DNA of 64,000 nucleotides, taken from contig JAUCBJ010006781.1 of NCBI GenBank assembly GCA_032718475.1, positions 94,371 to 158,370 on the forward strand, in the 5' to 3' direction. This stretch comes from Nemertoderma westbladi (taxonomy: Eukaryota; Xenacoelomorpha; Nemertodermatida; Nemertodermatidae). The notes beneath the pieces were generated by a model. That model worked only from the letters and a program-made list of their open reading frames with translations. It searched no databases and was not told where the DNA came from. Shown here piece by piece: positions 34,805 to 45,845 of this stretch. Made by a program: the position numbers and the translations under genes. Positions within the stretch are counted from its first letter, which is position 1. Every line of letters starts with the position of its first letter.

Positions 34805-34875
34805 TTCAAATATTTCAGGTCTATATATATGAATGCTCACGAACAGAAACTATGTCCTTTTCATGTGATGCTCAC

Positions 34876-35418
34876 TAGGGATGTTGCGAATGTCATATTT
34901 TTAACATTCGCGGATGCAGATGCGGATGCAGATGTCTGAGGTGACATCCGCAGGGATGCGGATGTCTATTAAACATATATATTTTTGCCTGGCCTCCCTT
35001 TTACATCTAGGTTATACCAGCATTTTAATATTATATTCTAATCTTATATTAATAAACTAACAAGCGTCTAAGGTTATAGAACAGAATGGGACATAATATA
35101 ACAAAACAATAATACAACAAACATTTTTTTATATAGTTCCCGTCCAGTGTTAGTGTATTTTTAGTATTAGTGTAATTTTAAGATGAAATAAAAAAAATTC
35201 ATAAGGGAAAAAGTAATTATTATTGAAAATTTAATTGAGTTGTTGCTGGGCCTTCAGACAGGATGCTTGAATAGTGCATGTAACATCCGCATGTAACATC
35301 CGCATGTAACATCCGCATGTCACATCCGCATGCCATGGGTGCGGATGCGAAAAATCATGCGGATATCCGCGGATGCGGATATCCGCGGATGCGGATGCGG
35401 ACATTCGCCACATCCCTA
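34876..35418. mobile_element. hAT-like MITE with 8-bp target duplication
   Basis: Terminal inverted repeats of about 20 bp read TAGGGATGTTGCGAATGTC on the left and TAGGGATGTGGCGAATGTC on the complemented right end. Sub-terminal arrays of gcggat/atccgc motifs occur at both ends. Flanks are atgctcac (34868-34875) and atgcacac (35419-35426), an 8-bp duplication with one mismatch. TAGGG-type ends with an 8-bp duplication are characteristic of the hAT superfamily. The 543-bp element has no transposase. Confidence 0.85.
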
Positions 35419-35426
35419 ATGCACAC

Positions 35427-36121
35427 TGACCTTTAAAATGTGATTGAGCATCAGCACTTTCTAAGGGATGGCTATTATTATTACGGCTAATATAAATCAC
35501 CTTGAGCCCAATTATATATTGAACCATTCGTGAATTAAAACATAAGACGAAATGAACACAAATATATATTGAAATATTATAAGACCCAACAACAGGCGAA
35601 TTCAATAAATTTGACAAAATCAATACTTGCATAAAATTAGGCAAACAAACTCTGAAACAAACTACTAAACTCGATATAACATTAATATTGTAGACCAGAA
35701 AATACATATCAACTCTACTGTACATAAAACACAAAGTGAGTAAATATATCATAAAAGAATACCGATAATTAATTTAGTTACGTTAATCAATAAGTTTGGT
35801 TCATTTGGATTAATAAGGGTAAACCTAGATGGATTCTACGATATGCAGTCATTTGCCGACCAATACAATGTTTCACCACATTCCACACGCGCCAATTTCA
35901 CCAATACCCGTAGGTAAGTTATACAACGATGGTGAGAGATGGCAAATCAAGTCTCGCGAAATAGTAAAACTGTTGTGGCATATGCTGTAGTTGGTGGGTT
36001 ATACATGATAGTATAAAGGAAAACGTTTTAGTTTTTGAATGTTTTCTACCATCGTTTCCTCGCGCACCTAAAACCGAAAACACTTTAATGCGATTGTTCG
36101 TATAACACGGAAAACTCAGAC
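35427..36121. other. Intergenic sequence downstream of the zinc-finger gene
   Basis: AT-rich, without a supported open frame. It contains the 3' flank and presumably the 3' UTR of the minus-strand zinc-finger gene; no canonical aataaa close to the stop was picked out with confidence. Confidence 0.45.
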
Positions 36122-36961
36122 TCACTTAGCTGCCTTATCATCTTCAACAACCTTAACATCATCGTCACCATCGTCCTTGTCCTCCTCCTTAATTTCTTTC
36201 TTGCTCTCCTCTATTGCCGCCTTAGCAGCGACGGCCTCAGCGCATTCCTCTGAGTTCTTATGGCGAATATAAGCCAGCTTGTACGAGAACACCTCCCCGC
36301 ACTTCTCGCACGTGTAAGTCGCGCGTTTTACAGGACTGACAATTTCTTCTTCATCGTCATCGTCTCTAACAACTTCTTTGTAAGTGGATCGCTTCCTACC
36401 GCCACTAACAGCCGGGGTCGTGGGGGTATTGGTGGAAGCCGAGCCGGCGTAGCCCTTCATCTCAACCAACTGCTCCTTATTGCACAACTCGAGATGTAGC
36501 ATCAAGGAATCTCGACTTGTAAAATTCCCCCTACATCGACTACACTCGTGAACCTCGCCGGGTTTAATCTTCTTCTTCTGCAGATCCATTGGTTTATAAT
36601 CTCCTTTGCGGCAATTAATAAGATGATCTCTGTAGTGGGTGCCGTCGCGGCATACCATATTGCCGCAGGATTCGCAGCACCCGAACGTGGTGCATTTGTG
36701 TTTCGGGGTAGTGGAGGAAGTCCCCGGTTGTGGACTGGGTTTCGCCGGCTCGGTGGGCACCCCTTTACATATCTTGATGTGCTCGAGGATGTGGCTTCGC
36801 GAACCTGTGCAGTCCCGGCAGAGCGGGCATACTATCTTCGCTTCATGCGAGGCCATGTTGCTCGGTTTAATGTTGGTTAACGGTGTTGCCTTGGTGACTG
36901 CAGGGGTTGGGGGGTTAGGTTTGTTGACAACGGGAATCGGTTTGCTCGCTGGTTGAGTTGG
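36122..36961 (-). CDS. Multi-zinc-finger protein, second (terminal) exon
   Basis: The exon encodes 279 residues after an acceptor catccatccccccag (AG at 36963-36962). The first 35 residues are a Pro/Lys-rich linker (PTQPASKPIPVV and so on). They are followed by zinc fingers of C2HC or C2H2 type: IVCPLCRDC ending HIKIC; CESCGNMVC ending HLINC; HECSRCRGNF ending HLELC; and YTCEKCGEVFSYKLAYIRHK. A GRKRSTYKEV basic patch and a Lys/Glu/Asp-rich tail (EDKDDGDDDVKVV) close the protein. An internal Met lies at 36856, but the frame continues upstream to the acceptor. Fingers that end in Cys instead of the second His recur, so this may be a protein- or RNA-binding rather than a classic DNA-binding array. 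The family name is not recognised. Confidence 0.75.
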   Translation of the reverse strand, partial: PTQPASKPIPVVNKPNPPTPAVTKATPLTNIKPSNMASHEAKIVCPLCRDCTGSRSHILEHIKICKGVPTEPAKPSPQPGTSSTTPKHKCTTFGCCESCGNMVCRDGTHYRDHLINCRKGDYKPMDLQKKKIKPGEVHECSRCRGNFTSRDSLMLHLELCNKEQLVEMKGYAGSASTNTPTTPAVSGGRKRSTYKEVVRDDDDEEEIVSPVKRATYTCEKCGEVFSYKLAYIRHKNSEECAEAVAAKAAIEESKKEIKEEDKDDGDDDVKVVEDDKAAK

Positions 36962-37508
36962 CTGGGGGGATGGATGAGGGTTAGTTCCGGTGTCTAGGTG
37001 AAGGAACCATTAGTTACAGTCCAACAATAAATTTATATTATTGTATCATAACAGATCTGGGGGGGGTGTGGGGGGGGGGGGGCTGTACTCTTGGCACAAA
37101 TACCAGTTGCACATAGTGCGGAAAGCCCAAATGTGAAAAAACAAGTGAAAACAAAAAGAAAAATAATAAAATAAAATAAAATAAATCTGTAATACGAAGT
37201 AAGAAAATTGTGTGAAACATTTTAATATTAAAAAATTGCAAGCTGTTTGCGTTACGATAATATTTAAATTTTTTTTCATTATTAGATATCCCCATTGCTA
37301 CGGCTGTTCTAAGTGGATTACTTTACGAGAGATAAGGATGTCGCCACATTGGGCTTCTTATAGCTATATATTGTAGAACTTGTTAGCCCTGATGATGTGA
37401 AAAACTTACATTAGATATCTCCAATGCATTATTCCCTCCAGTAACAGGCGAGCGTAGCATTCGTTCTGGTCTCATATATTAAAGAGAAACGGAAATACAT
37501 AGACATCG

Positions 37509-38145
37509 TTAAGTTAAGTGCCTGTCAGACTCTCTACCTGTCGGACTCTCTACCTGTCGGACTGTCTACCTGTCGGACTCTCTACCTGTCGGACTGTCTA
37601 CCTGTCAGTTGTCAAACTATCTACCAGTCGGAATGTCTCCCTGTCAGACTGCTATCTACCTGTCGGAATGTCTCCCTGTCAGACTGTCTACCTGTCGGAC
37701 TGTCTACCTGTCGGACTGTCTCCCTGTCAGACTGTATACCTGTCGGACTGTCTACCTGTCGGACTGTCTACCTGCCAGACTATCTATCTGTCGGACTGTC
37801 TATCGGTCACACTATCTACCTGTCACACTGTCCTCCTGTCGGACTGTCTACCTATCAGACTGTCTATCTGTTAGACCGTCTATCTATCAAACTGTCTACC
37901 TGTCACACTGTCTCCCTAAACCTCTAAAAGACTGTCCACCTGTCAGTGTTTCACTATCTACCTGTCCTATCAGACTGTCTACCTACCAGACTCTACCAGA
38001 CTGCCAACCTGTCGGACCCGTCTACCTATCCGACCGTATACCTGTCAGACTGTCTCCCTGACAGACTGCCTATCCGCCAGACTGTCTACCTGACAGACAA
38101 TCTCCCTGTCAAACTGGCTATCTGTCAGACTGTCTAACTGTCGTC
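37509..38145. repeat. 16-bp tandem array (ctacctgtcggactgt)
   Basis: About 39 imperfect units of ctacctgtcggactgt, with variants tccctgtcagac and tatctgtcagac. It lies inside the zinc-finger gene intron and gives repeat-derived open frames only. Confidence 0.92.
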
Positions 38146-39740
38146 TGATATTATGTCAATATCAATCTTAATGTGTGTGAGTGGGACTGAGCACATTTAT
38201 GGAAACCGCAACGGGAATAGCGTAATGGGTAAATTTAGGGATCATTACCGCAAGTAAACAGCTGGCCAATCGAGTTATTCCGAGAGAAATAAGATAAAAA
38301 GAATCAGTACACCAAACATTCAAAATATTCTAAGCGACTGGCCTTTCTACACCAGGTCTTCTAACTGAGAGGAGATCACAAACAGATTATAGTTAATGTC
38401 TCAATTTGTTTTCAGCATTTTATCTTCAAATTGTGGAAACCATTGGGGATACCATTATAATGGTGGTTTCTACTTTGATTCGCAAATATAAATTGCCGTT
38501 AATTTTGTTTGCTTGGACATTTTGTAATTGGATAATCTGCCAAAAGTTCAATTTTGGTGAGAAAACCACACCATTTTTTTAATATTAAATTTTTTCGGTG
38601 CTACAGCTACCAACTTTAACTTCCTCTCCATATTATGCCTAATGCCTACTTACAAATTATATCCTGCTTATAGTCCTAATTGCACTACCGGTAATGTTAT
38701 TCTCATTCGAACCTCAGTGATCGAGTTAGTGGGTGTAAACACCTTCAAAGGTCAAAACAAAAGTCTACAAAACGTATAAGGCGGCTCAAACTGCAATTTA
38801 CCTTATCAATTCCAAATTAAAGCATTTTTACAAAATAAAACTTCCAGAGTGACCTTTCCGAATGAATAATAGCGTTATTCGATTCCAAATGATCCATTTA
38901 ATGGGAGGAAAGTGAAAAAAATAGAAAATGTGAAAAAATAGTAGATTTAGTATTTCTCTATATTTTGCACGAAAGAAGTCAGCAGGCTCAATTAAATTGT
39001 AATGTATTGATTGACTGAGCATGACTACCCATTATTTTCGAAAACTAATAGTTTTCTTTTGAGATTGTCTACCAGACACCCACTAAATCAATTGTCACTG
39101 TTATTGTTTCTCAAAGTTTATAAACGCCAAAGATCTGCTGTTGGGCGGAGTTCAAAGACTCTGTAGCCTGAATATAAACGCTCACAGTTAATTAGGTTAA
39201 ATAGTATTAGGAAAATGTTGGTGTTTCATAGCTCATGCACCACGTCAGAGGGACTCCTATTTTCTAAATAACAACTGCCTTTTTTCACAATACTTTTTAA
39301 GATTAACATGATTATTAGAACGTTCTCTGGAAACCCTAAAACAGTACTCTGCTAAACGATTATAATTATCTTACTAGCAAATATTCACAAACGTTATTAA
39401 TAATATAACCAAAACTACGTATGTTGTTTTTTTGCCCTATATTCCTGAGACTTTTAGCCTGACTGAATATAAGTACTGTAGTTGGTCATCACTGTCAAAA
39501 TGCAGAGTATATGGAAGTGAGAGTGGAAAGCGGAAGCTGAGCTGTTTAGCACCATTTGAAAAATAATATTTCTTAAAATTTTGTGATTTATAATTAGTTT
39601 TTAGATTTTTATTAGAAATGTATTTATTCAAAATTAAAAAAAAAAGATATATATATTTTAAGGACCATTTTTGTTACGCAAATTTTTCCTCGAATGATGA
39701 TTTTAAACTGCCAACGCAAAAATTATTATATTCTATTGTA
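38146..39740. other. Intronic AT-rich DNA without supported features
   Basis: Nothing beyond short palindromes and AT tracts was recognised (for example gatatatatat near 39647). Confidence 0.5.
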
Positions 39741-39806
39741 TTATAAAGACAGTTGGGTTGATTCCGGAACGGTTCCGAGCTGTTCCCACCGGAAACCGGA
39801 ACTAAC

Positions 39807-41090
39807 CCTGGGAGCGGGGGGTGGGATGTACTGGACGTCCTGGGCGGCTGGGACAATCTTGTTCTTCTGGTTCGGACAGCTCGGGAGATGCGCCATCACC
39901 TTCTCGCGGGACTCAAAGATTCCGTTGCAGAGCGGACAGACGACGTTGGCCTTCCGAGTCGCAGGGACCGACGAAACCCCGACGTTCTGGTGCATAATGA
40001 TGTGGTTGTAGTACTCGGAGTAGCTGTTGAAGTGGACGTTCTCGTCGAGACAGTAGAGCGCGACCAACTCGGCCTGGAAGCCGTGCGCCTGGATGTGCGC
40101 GAGGAACAACTTCTCCCCGGCTTCGCGGAACACGGTCCCGCACACGAAGCAGGTGAACGGGCGCGTGCAGCTGTGCACCCGCATGTGGGCGCACAATGCG
40201 CAGTTGTTCATCATCTGCAACCCACACTCGTTGCAGCGAAGGAACCCGGTCCCCGGTTTCAGATCGTTTCGCGCGAAGTGGATCGCCAGATAGTGGGCGC
40301 CCTCAAAGTAGCGGTTGCACTCCAGACAGACTCGCTTCGCTCGGTCTCGTACGTTCACGTAGACGTGGATGTCCTTGGCTTTACGGCGGAGGAAGATGTA
40401 TTTCTTCAACTTTAGTCCTTCCTTTGGTGCCATCGATTCGAGTATGAAATTGTTCATCCGGTGTTTAACCAGCGGCAGGAGGTTCGCGTTGGAGGTTGGT
40501 TGATTCGAGCCCGCCTGGGAGGTTGTAGGGCGGGTCTCGTTGCGTTGTAGGCTGGGGGGTTGGACAGGGCGAGGGTTCGACCCCGGGGGAGTGGGGCGGG
40601 TTGAGAGAGCTGGGGGAGGGCCGCGTTGCGGGGCGGGTTGTTGGCGCGCCGATGTCCCTGGCTCCGACGGGCGATATACCCCGGGAGGGGCGGTGCTGCC
40701 CGGGACCTTCTGCCACCCGCGGGTCGCCGTTTGGGCCGCCGCGGGCGGGGGCGCAGCGGTAGGCGCCGCAGGGCGTTGGGGCTGCACGACCTTTGGCTGC
40801 AGCTGGCGTTCCGTCGTGCCGCCTCGGTTAACCCCGTTCACTAACTGCGCCATCTGTTGCTGCTGTTTGAGCGCCGCTTGCTGCTGTGCGATTACCGGGT
40901 TCGGAACGGCGACGGGGGGTGGTGGGGGCGCCGGAGGTGGGCTCGGTTCCCGGAACTTCGACATTGCTCTGTCGTATGCCGCATTATACGCCTTCTTGAG
41001 TTCAACGTCATCTTTCGGAAGTCCAAAAGCAACTAACAGATCAGATATTGAATCGGCAGGGCTAGACTGCCGATCTTCAGCAATAGGCAT
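39807..41090 (-). CDS. Multi-zinc-finger protein, first coding exon
   Basis: 428 codons from an ATG at 41090 to the donor at 39807/39806. Residues 11-45 form a short acidic/helical stretch (ISDLLVAFGLPKDDVELKKA). About 48-205 is Pro/Gln/Ala-rich and presumably disordered. Fingers follow: CLECNRYFEGAHYLAIHF (Cys255/258), CNECGLQ to HMRVH (Cys286/289, His302/306), CFVCGTVF to HIQAH (Cys314/317), a degenerate finger LYCLDENVHF to HIIMH with a single Cys, and VVCPLCNGIF to HLPSC (C2HC). The exon is strongly GC-rich compared with its surroundings. Joined to the second exon it gives about 707 residues and roughly nine fingers, probably a nuclear protein. The start is the first in-frame Met; an upstream noncoding exon is possible. 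Confidence 0.8.
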
Positions 41091-41560
41091 ATTACTTCAT
41101 TTACAAATTATTAGGCTGTTACTATTAAGAATATGAGAATAGAAGATTAGTGGAGTTTTTCTAATTTGCCTGTCCAACTACTGAACTCGGTAAAGACTGA
41201 CCTATTGACAGAGAGACCTATGAATAGTGACAGTAGAAATTATGGAACAGACTCACACTGAACTGAACAATATTACAATTGCAAGCCATTAATATTACAA
41301 ACACAATATTACAAACTGAACACCCGAACAGAAGCCATACAAAATTACTACAGTGTACAAATACAGTCAACACCTGCTTAAAAACAATAGTGACAAGAAA
41401 CTTTTCGAGCCTAATCCAATGCTACTCCGGTGGTAACACAGCGTGCAGTAGTCACAGGGGAGCCACATGATAGTTTATCCGTCATCCCCGTCATCATCTA
41501 CCTGCTGGCACTTTGCGCAGACTACGTCATTTATAAGGTTCTGATCCTAGAGATCTTCAA
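41091..41560. other. Upstream flank of the zinc-finger gene
   Basis: AT-rich, with no TATA box that I would defend. Probably 5' UTR or promoter of the minus-strand zinc-finger gene. Confidence 0.35.
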
Positions 41561-41566
41561 GATCAT

Positions 41567-41811
41567 CTAGATAGATATCCATAGAGTGATTGATGATGTC
41601 GAGGGCACCTCCTCCACAGGGTCAGGGTTACTGCAACCAGGATTGGCTATAGCACCTTGGACAGATGCAGATTGCCACACTACTGTAGTTGAGGTGTCTC
41701 TATTGCTGACTAGTATCTGGCCGTGGCCAGGATCAGGAACAGCTCTAGGGACTTTCTTCCCTATCCTGTGCTTCATGGATTCTGAACTGGAACCTCGGTC
41801 AGTCGGTGCTC
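41567..41811 (-). CDS. Hypothetical protein, predicted second exon
   Basis: The acceptor aaatgttgcag is followed by GA GCA CCG. Joined to the G left by the upstream exon, the frame reads GAPTDRGSSSES, then MKHRIGKKVPRAVPDPGHG, and stops at 41567. The intron would be only 66 nt (41877-41812). No domain is recognised. It could belong to a transposon, since the upstream exon starts inside a foldback arm. Confidence 0.35.
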
Positions 41812-41877
41812 CTGCAACATTTCAACGACAGTGTCATTACGTTTTGTTTAGCTTGCTTCTCATCAAGCGACCATAAC

Positions 41878-42154
41878 CCTGAAGCTCGAAACCCATATTG
41901 AATATTCTTAGATATGGTTCTCTGCAGACCGCTCTGTAGACGTCCAAATCTCCAGGATCGCCTCCAAAGGCATGTACAACATCATTATCGGAATACGCGT
42001 CTGTTAGATCCGTTTCATATATTGCATCAGCATAGATGTTTTCAATGACTGGGAAAGCAGGAGAGTTCTTCGACTCCACTATGGGTACCGGACAAGTCCC
42101 TAAAAGGTGCCACCCTGCTCCATAGCGCGGGAAATTCAAATGATTGAAAGACAT
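41878..42154 (-). CDS. Hypothetical protein, predicted first exon starting inside a foldback arm
   Basis: The ATG at 42154 opens MSFNHLNFPRYGAGWHLLGT, continuing with ENIYADAIYETDLTDAYSDN and FGGDPGDLDVYRAVCREPYL. A donor CAGG|gttatg at 41878/41877 fits the acceptor at 41812; unspliced, the frame stops at 41837. The first codons lie within the left arm of the foldback at 42084-43157. The right arm carries the mirror start MSFNHLNSRAMEQG. The composition looks protein-like, but I recognise no family. Confidence 0.4.
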
Positions 42155-43157
42155 GTAATTTGTGCTGGAAAGGGTGGCAGATCAGATATGCCACCAATAT
42201 TTTGGCGGTAAATTCAAATCTGTTTCAACATTGAATACATGAATAGAGTACCGGTAAGACTTATGTAATTCATTGAATCAGAGTAAATTATTTCTTATCG
42301 GTTTAATTCACTCATCCGTTATTGTTGTTGTTTTATCTATTCTGGGGCTTCGAGCAGCACGTGAACAACCAAGCTGACTTGTTAGCTAGTCTGGGACTTC
42401 GAGCAGCACGTGAACAACTAAGCTGACTGGTTAACTAGTCTGGGACTTCGATCAGCACGTGAACAACTAAGCTGACTGGTTAACTATTATACACTTATAC
42501 CTAGTATATTAATAGTAGATTACAAGTGGATAGGTGATAGAAAGGCGCAGTGAATTTATTTATTTTTGGCGGTTGATTCAAATTACAGAATTATCATATT
42601 TCCATCACAAACTGTACACAGTGTGATGCAGTATGTACGTGAGTAACGTACTAAAGGGTCAAGGAGCTAGAGCAGTAGACTTCATACTGTAAACCTCTTA
42701 CTGTAGTAGCTACTGCTACTGCATGTGCAGTAGGCCTACTGTATTAACAGTTCAGTTTAGTTGTTCACGTGCTGCTCGAAGTCCCAGACTAGTTAACCAG
42801 TCAGCTTAGTTGTTCACGTGGTGCTCGAAGTCCCAGACTAGTTAACCAGTCAGCTTAGTTGTTGACGTGCTGCTCGAAGCCCCAGAATAGATAAAACAAC
42901 AACAATAACGGATGAGTGAATTAAACCGATTAGAAATAATTTATTCTAATTCAATGAATTACATTAGTCTTACTCTAGGCCTATTCATGTACCGGTATTC
43001 AATGTTAGATTTTGAAGATTTGAATTTACCGCCAAAATATAGGTAGCAGATCTGATCTGCCACCCTTTCCAGTATAAATTACATGTCTTTCAATCATTTG
43101 AATTCCCGCGCTATGGAGCAGGGTTGGCACCTTTTAGGGACTTGTTGGGTACCGGTA
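42084..43157. mobile_element. Foldback element with arms of about 400 bp
   Basis: The left arm (about 42084-42489) and right arm (about 42757-43157) are inverted copies, from ggtacc/aagtccctaaaaggtgcc inwards to three 49-bp tandem units (tctgggacttcgagcagcac, then gtgaacaactaagctgac) in each arm. They flank a unique centre of about 270 bp. Long inverted arms with internal tandem repeats are typical of foldback (FB/Galileo-like) transposons. No transposase is seen in the centre. Confidence 0.85.
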
Positions 43158-43160
43158 TAG

Positions 43161-43492
43161 TATAAGTGTTATAGCCAAACCAACGGATATTGTATTTAAG
43201 GAATATAAGCCTGGCTGCATTTTCTGATATTCATCGAATCCGCTTCCCACGTGTTGTGTTCTTGGCGACTTTAAACTCACACTCCGAGCCTGGGGTACCA
43301 CTCACTCCCTGGCAGCCTGGTACTAAATATCGGTATGAGAGCTAAAAATATAGGATAAGGGCGGTTAAAAAATTATGTCATGGTCAAATGGGAGGGGGGG
43401 TGGGGGGAGTCAAACGGTCCGGAGCAGGTGCTCTGGTTGAACAATAGATGAGACGAGCACGAGACATGTATCTTCAACAATGTGGGAACTCC
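43161..43492. other. Flank between foldback and next element
   Basis: Nothing recognised except a G-rich stretch (ggaggggggggtggggggag at about 43390-43408). Confidence 0.5.
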
Positions 43493-43499
43493 TGTAGGG

Positions 43500-44908
43500 C
43501 CCGTATGCTAAGTGATTTTTTTGTGCGCCGAACGCGACGCGGCGCAGAAAAAAATGTGCGCCTGTGCAGTCGAAAACAGTGCAAAATCCGCGTGCGCAGC
43601 AGAAAAACTGCGCGAGATTGGCAGATTGGCGCGCGCAGCAGAAATTCTGCGCGAGATTGGCGCGCACAGCAGACTGGCAGAAATACTGCGCGAAATCTCC
43701 TACCACGTACCTGCCTGCCTACTGCTGTACTGGCCTAAAGCACACCAAGCAGCCAAGTAGCAAGTACAGAAGTGGGACAGTAGAAGGCTTATTATTTCAG
43801 TATTTCTTACAGTCTTATCTGTATTGTCATTACCCTGTTACCGGTAGTCAGCAGACTGCCAGGGGTAGCGGGTAGGTCTACTTACCGGTACTGACTAGGG
43901 CTCGATCGGAGCTCCGGCCTCCGGCTCCGGCTCCGGCCATTTTGGCACCTCCGGCTCCTGCTCCGGCTCCGGTAAAAATATTGCCGGAGTTAATTTTTTA
44001 ATAAAGTATTATATTTCGTGCATATTCTAATCTGAACAATTATCTACACTCTGACACTATAAGTACCGTACTGTAGTACAGCTTCAATATCAAGCATAAT
44101 ACTGCAGTATTTACCTAGTCAATGACTGACTGACTGACTGTACTGCAGTACTGGTACTGGCCAGCTGGCTGACTAGCAGACTGTTACAGATAGGCCCTAC
44201 AGCCCTACCTACTGTAAAAAATTGTTGTAAATGCTATGATTGTACACTGTACCACTGCCTGACTGCAGCCATTTACTGACTGTCATGCCAGCATAATGTA
44301 CTGCAGTACTGGTACACGTACGGTACAGCGGTAGGCTACCTACAGTACACACCTCTACCACAGTTAGACAGTCTGACAGTTAGTGAGTTAGGTACTGTAG
44401 CACTGTAGGTAATTTTTAGCCGTCAGCGTCAGGCCGTCTGTCCGTGATAAATTAATTACTTAAATGTTAAATTGAAAATTCGTAAATCTATAAATTATGA
44501 AATTAATTAGACCTACAGTACAGCAGTATGATTGATTATGAGCGATTGGCGAACGATAACCATACTTTATTTTTTTTAAATAAATAATTAATTTTTTAAA
44601 ATTTTTGAAAAACTCCGGCTCCTGCTCCGGCTCCGGCCAAATTGTCCAACTCCGGCTCCTGCTCCGGCCAAATCCCAACTCCGATCGAGCCCTAGTACTG
44701 ACTTAGTGCTGTAGTGCAAGTCTGAGCCGTGCTATCAATTTTCTGCGCCTGCGCCTGTCGCGCCGCGCTCTAAATTTTCTGCGCCTGCGCGCTGCGCGGC
44801 GCTGCGCTGCGCGGCGCTGCGCTCTCAATTTTCTGCGCCTGCTCCAAATTATGGAAAAAATTGTGCGCCGAACGCGTTCGGCGTACATGCCCTACTTAGC
44901 AGAATGGC
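43500..44908. mobile_element. TIR element with 7-bp target duplication, copy A
   Basis: It starts cccgtatgctaagtg and ends cttagcagaatggc, with imperfect terminal inverted repeats sharing tgctaagt and, further in, gtRcgccgaacgcg. It is flanked by tgtaggg on both sides (43493-43499 and 44909-44915). The interior is rich in gcgcagcagaaa and ttttctgcgcctgcgc motifs. Without the nested 799-bp insertion and its duplication it is about 602 bp, close to copy B. No transposase; the Arg/Ala/Cys-rich open frames are composition artefacts. The superfamily is uncertain. Confidence 0.85.
43896..44694. mobile_element. hAT-like MITE nested in copy A, perfect 8-bp target duplication
   Basis: Terminal inverted repeats TAGGGCTCGATCGGAG are perfect over 16 bp. 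The 8-bp duplication is gtactgac (43888-43895 and 44695-44702). Sub-terminal ctccggctcctgctccgg arrays lie at both ends, and the middle is AT-rich with no transposase. Copy B at 49122-49699 has the unoccupied site gtactgac once (49501-49508). Confidence 0.93.
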
Positions 44909-44971
44909 TGTAGGGCCTATACTTTTATACGCCTTGACTGTCCTGTCATAAAACCTCATGGATTTGGCAAT

Positions 44972-45054
44972 GGATCGACCGAATTTAAAATTTTGCAGAA
45001 CCGGAACCGAACTTGATAAAAAATTACCGAATAACCGAATAATTCGGTCGATCC
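44972..45054. repeat. Short inverted-repeat element (possible hAT-like MITE remnant)
   Basis: ggatcgaccgaatt at 44972-44985 is repeated in inverse at 45041-45054, with ccgaataaccgaat-type sub-repeats inside. The right end complement begins tagggatcgaccg, similar in type to the hAT-like ends elsewhere in the window, but no clear 8-bp duplication was found. Confidence 0.45.
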
Positions 45055-45059
45055 CTACT

Positions 45060-45540
45060 ACTCAACCTACTACTAAATAACGGTTCGATTAATATGCATT
45101 ACTTTTACCTACTGTTTTTATATATTCGATTTACACTTCTGCCTGCACTTATATTACAGTATTAAATAGGCTCACAGGCCGACTTCCAGTACCTTGGATA
45201 GAGAGTAGCAAAACGGACATAGAAGTTAGGAAAAACATTTCCACTGTCCGAGTTCGCTCGACCTAGTAGTAGTAGTAGTAGTAGACAGGCCGAAAGGCTA
45301 AAAAGCGCCTCTGATACCGGTAATTATATTTAAGTATATATTTAATTTATAGGCCTATGGGTCCAATTTTTATTAGGTTTTTTTAATAATACATACCTGC
45401 CACTGCCACTCAGAACTGCAGAACAAGCTGACAAGGGGTGGAAGGAAATTTTCCACATCTGCAATCTGGATGGAATGTAAGCATTATAAGTTTCGCATTC
45501 AGCTATTCGGAATGACGTTTATCACATAGGCCCTACTGAC
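45060..45540. other. Sequence without supported features
   Basis: A (tag)n microsatellite lies at about 45268-45286. Nothing else was recognised. Confidence 0.5.
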
Positions 45541-45845
45541 AGTCAGGGAGATCATAAATTTTGGGGTTACCCCAAATTTCGAATTCTGGTAATAGACTGT
45601 CGAAAATTGGGGTTTTTTGTTCAAATTTGAGGTATTTTTAGGCTCCATAATATCAAGTGTTGCTGCGACTTAGGGAAACTGTTGGAGCAACTTCTACTTG
45701 TAATATGTTAAAATATAATGTAAAATAAGAACTTTTATCGATGCAATAAAATATTTCACCGATGCAAACATGCTTTTATTGGGGGCGAAAATTGAAATTT
45801 GAGGTTAAACCTCAAATTTGAGACAAAACCTCAAATTTCGCCAGT
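45541..45845. repeat. Dispersed repeat with gtcagggagatcat end and cctcaaattt motifs, copy 1
   Basis: It starts agtcagggagatcataaatt and is full of inverted pairs (ttggggttaccccaa; gaggttaaacctc). A second member starts agtcagggagatcatcaaat at about 47464. It is likely a small palindromic MITE-type family. Confidence 0.55.

Larger units (their letters stand above)
36962..39806 (-). other. Intron of the zinc-finger gene, with inverted repeat at its ends
   Basis: The 2.85-kb intron is inferred from donor CCCAGG|gttagt (first intron base 39806) and the acceptor at 36962. Splicing keeps the frame (phase 0). A 15-base perfect inverted repeat, AGGGTTAGTTCCGGT at the 5' junction and ACCGGAACTAACCCT just upstream of the 3' junction, could pair the ends. 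A G-run (37060-37082), the 16-bp array at 37509-38145 and AT-rich DNA fill the rest. Confidence 0.6.

Noticed and set aside
35231-35752. Minus-strand 173-codon frame
   Set aside because: It overlaps the right end of the hAT-like MITE and AT-rich flank; no protein-like features.
37518-38137. Frames with repeated CRTVYLSDCL
   Set aside because: Translations of the 16-bp array within an intron.
39888-41136. Plus-strand frames opposite the first zinc-finger exon
   Set aside because: Shadow frames caused by high GC content on the opposite strand of a domain-bearing exon.
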